The position numbers and the translations under genes were made by a program. A stretch of 6,100 nucleotides of DNA, taken from NCBI GenBank assembly GCA_026421105.1, contig JAPKDI010000085.1, forward strand, positions 1 through 6,100, given 5' to 3'. This document shows, one piece after another, positions 5,211-6,100 of this stretch. Origin of the DNA: Alphaproteobacteria bacterium (lineage in GTDB: Bacteria; Pseudomonadota; Alphaproteobacteria; SHVP01). Every line of letters starts with the position of its first letter. The first letter of the stretch is position 1. The notes beneath the pieces are model-generated. The model searched no databases. It saw only the letters and a program-made list of their open reading frames with translations, and had not been told where the DNA came from.

Positions 5211-6100
5211 ATGACCGGAACTTCCCACAATGCACTTGAGGTGTGCCTGGAGAGCATTCGTCGCCACGACGAGGCTGTGAACGCGTTTATCACTGTCACC
5301 GAAGACTCCGCTCGTGAATCGGCGCATGCGGCTGATCGTGCCGCCGCAGAGGGACGTTGGCTTGGCTTGCTGCACGGCATGCCAGTTGCCGTAAAAGACA
5401 ATATCGCAACAGCGGGCACGCGGACGACCAGCGGCTCACTGCTTTACAAAGACCACGTGCCAAACCATGACGCCGAAGTCATGCGACGGCTCCGTGCAGC
5501 GGGTGCGGTGATGGTGGGTAAGGTCACCATGCATGAACTCGCTTTCGGCGTGCGTTCAGACAACCCGATCATTGGCGTGTGCCATAACCCGTGGGACCTC
5601 GATCGTATTCCTGGTGGTTCAAGTGGAGGCTCGGGCGCTGCTTTGGCGGCCGACATGTGCGTTGGCGCATTGGGGACCGATACCGGTGGATCCGTTAGGC
5701 TGCCGGGCGCGTTCAACGGCATCACAGCGTTGCGTCCGACTCATGGTCGTATTTCGAACCATGGCGTGACGCCGCTCAGCATTCGGTTTGACACAGTCGG
5801 GCCAATGGCACGCCGCGTCGAAGACGTTGCTCGAATATTTGCCGTCCTCGCCGGATATGATTCAAAGGATCCGCTCTCAGTGGATCATCCCTTGGAGAAT
5901 TTCTTGCCGACGCTCGATGCTGGCGTGGCAGGCCTGCGCATTGGTGTGCCCGAAAACTTCTTCTTTGATGACCTCCACCCCGATGTTGAAAAAGCGGTTA
6001 TTGAAGCCGCCAATTTGTTTGAAAGCCTTGGGGCGACGCTGCACAAGGTATCGATCGTCGGCGCCGAGACAGCGCACAAATGGGCTGCCACGATGATCTA
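5211..6100 (+). CDS. Amidase signature family hydrolase, N-terminal two thirds (runs off the window)
   Basis: The first 296 codons are present without a stop; family members are usually about 450-500 residues. The full Ser-cisSer-Lys catalytic triad is visible: Lys62 in MPVAVKDN, Ser137 in the GGSSGGSG loop, and the nucleophile Ser161 in GTDTGGSVRLP. The 24-residue spacing of the two serines matches malonamidase E2 and FAAH. The conserved helix-strand ALRPTHGRIS (173-182) follows, and an IGVPENFF segment opens the C-terminal half. The family hydrolyses amide or carbamoyl C-N bonds; members include GatA, AtzE, AtzF, allophanate hydrolase and many catabolic amidases. Lack of a visible gatB or gatC partner and the catabolic neighbourhood make a GatA role unlikely. 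There is no signal peptide, so it is cytoplasmic. It is transcribed away from the transporter operon. The ATG is chosen for the ribosome site and because the protein starts at the normal family position. The exact substrate is not determined. Confidence 0.95.
   Translation, partial: MTGTSHNALEVCLESIRRHDEAVNAFITVTEDSARESAHAADRAAAEGRWLGLLHGMPVAVKDNIATAGTRTTSGSLLYKDHVPNHDAEVMRRLRAAGAVMVGKVTMHELAFGVRSDNPIIGVCHNPWDLDRIPGGSSGGSGAALAADMCVGALGTDTGGSVRLPGAFNGITALRPTHGRISNHGVTPLSIRFDTVGPMARRVEDVARIFAVLAGYDSKDPLSVDHPLENFLPTLDAGVAGLRIGVPENFFFDDLHPDVEKAVIEAANLFESLGATLHKVSIVGAETAHKWAATMI

Noticed and set aside
5444..5725. 93-residue open frame on the minus strand
   Set aside because: It is antisense to the amidase core including the GGSSGGS loop, whose frame clearly carries the conserved motifs.

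Overview
The window looks like a Gram-negative proteobacterium. The evidence is a Sec signal peptide on a periplasmic binding protein, moderately GC-rich coding sequence, compact overlapping genes, and a complement of amidase, cysteine hydrolase and RbsABC-type transporter that is common in beta- and alphaproteobacteria. A Burkholderiales or Rhizobiales host is a guess from protein style, not from a marker gene.

Layout. Positions 1-253 (+) hold the 3' end of a rhodanese-type sulfurtransferase that has no evident link to the rest. Positions 254-422 are a short convergent gap with one weak stem-loop. Positions 423-4844 (-) form a compact four-gene operon. It reads, in transcription order, periplasmic binding protein (4844-3735), tandem-domain ABC ATPase (about 3742-2123), RbsC-type permease (2126-1125) and isochorismatase-like cysteine hydrolase (1115-423). 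Its junctions are an 8-nt overlap (if the ATPase starts at the proposed TTG), a 4-nt ATGA overlap and a 9-nt gap. Positions 4845-5210 are the only long non-coding stretch. It is a divergent control region with small palindromes and an elaborate inverted repeat just upstream of the next gene. Positions 5211-6100 (+) hold the first 296 codons of an amidase-signature-family hydrolase that runs off the window.

How it may work together (inference): the binding protein captures a small solute in the periplasm and the RbsA/RbsC-like membrane complex imports it. The two C-N hydrolases, one cysteine-dependent and one of the Ser-cisSer-Lys type, could then cleave amide or carbamoyl bonds in the cytoplasm. 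The transporter family is labelled 'sugar-type', but two amidohydrolases and no sugar kinase, isomerase or dehydrogenase argue that the cargo is an amide, ureide or N-carbamoyl compound used for nitrogen or carbon. The substrate cannot be read from the sequence. No transcription regulator lies in the window. I see no mobile elements, CRISPR arrays, tRNA or rRNA genes.
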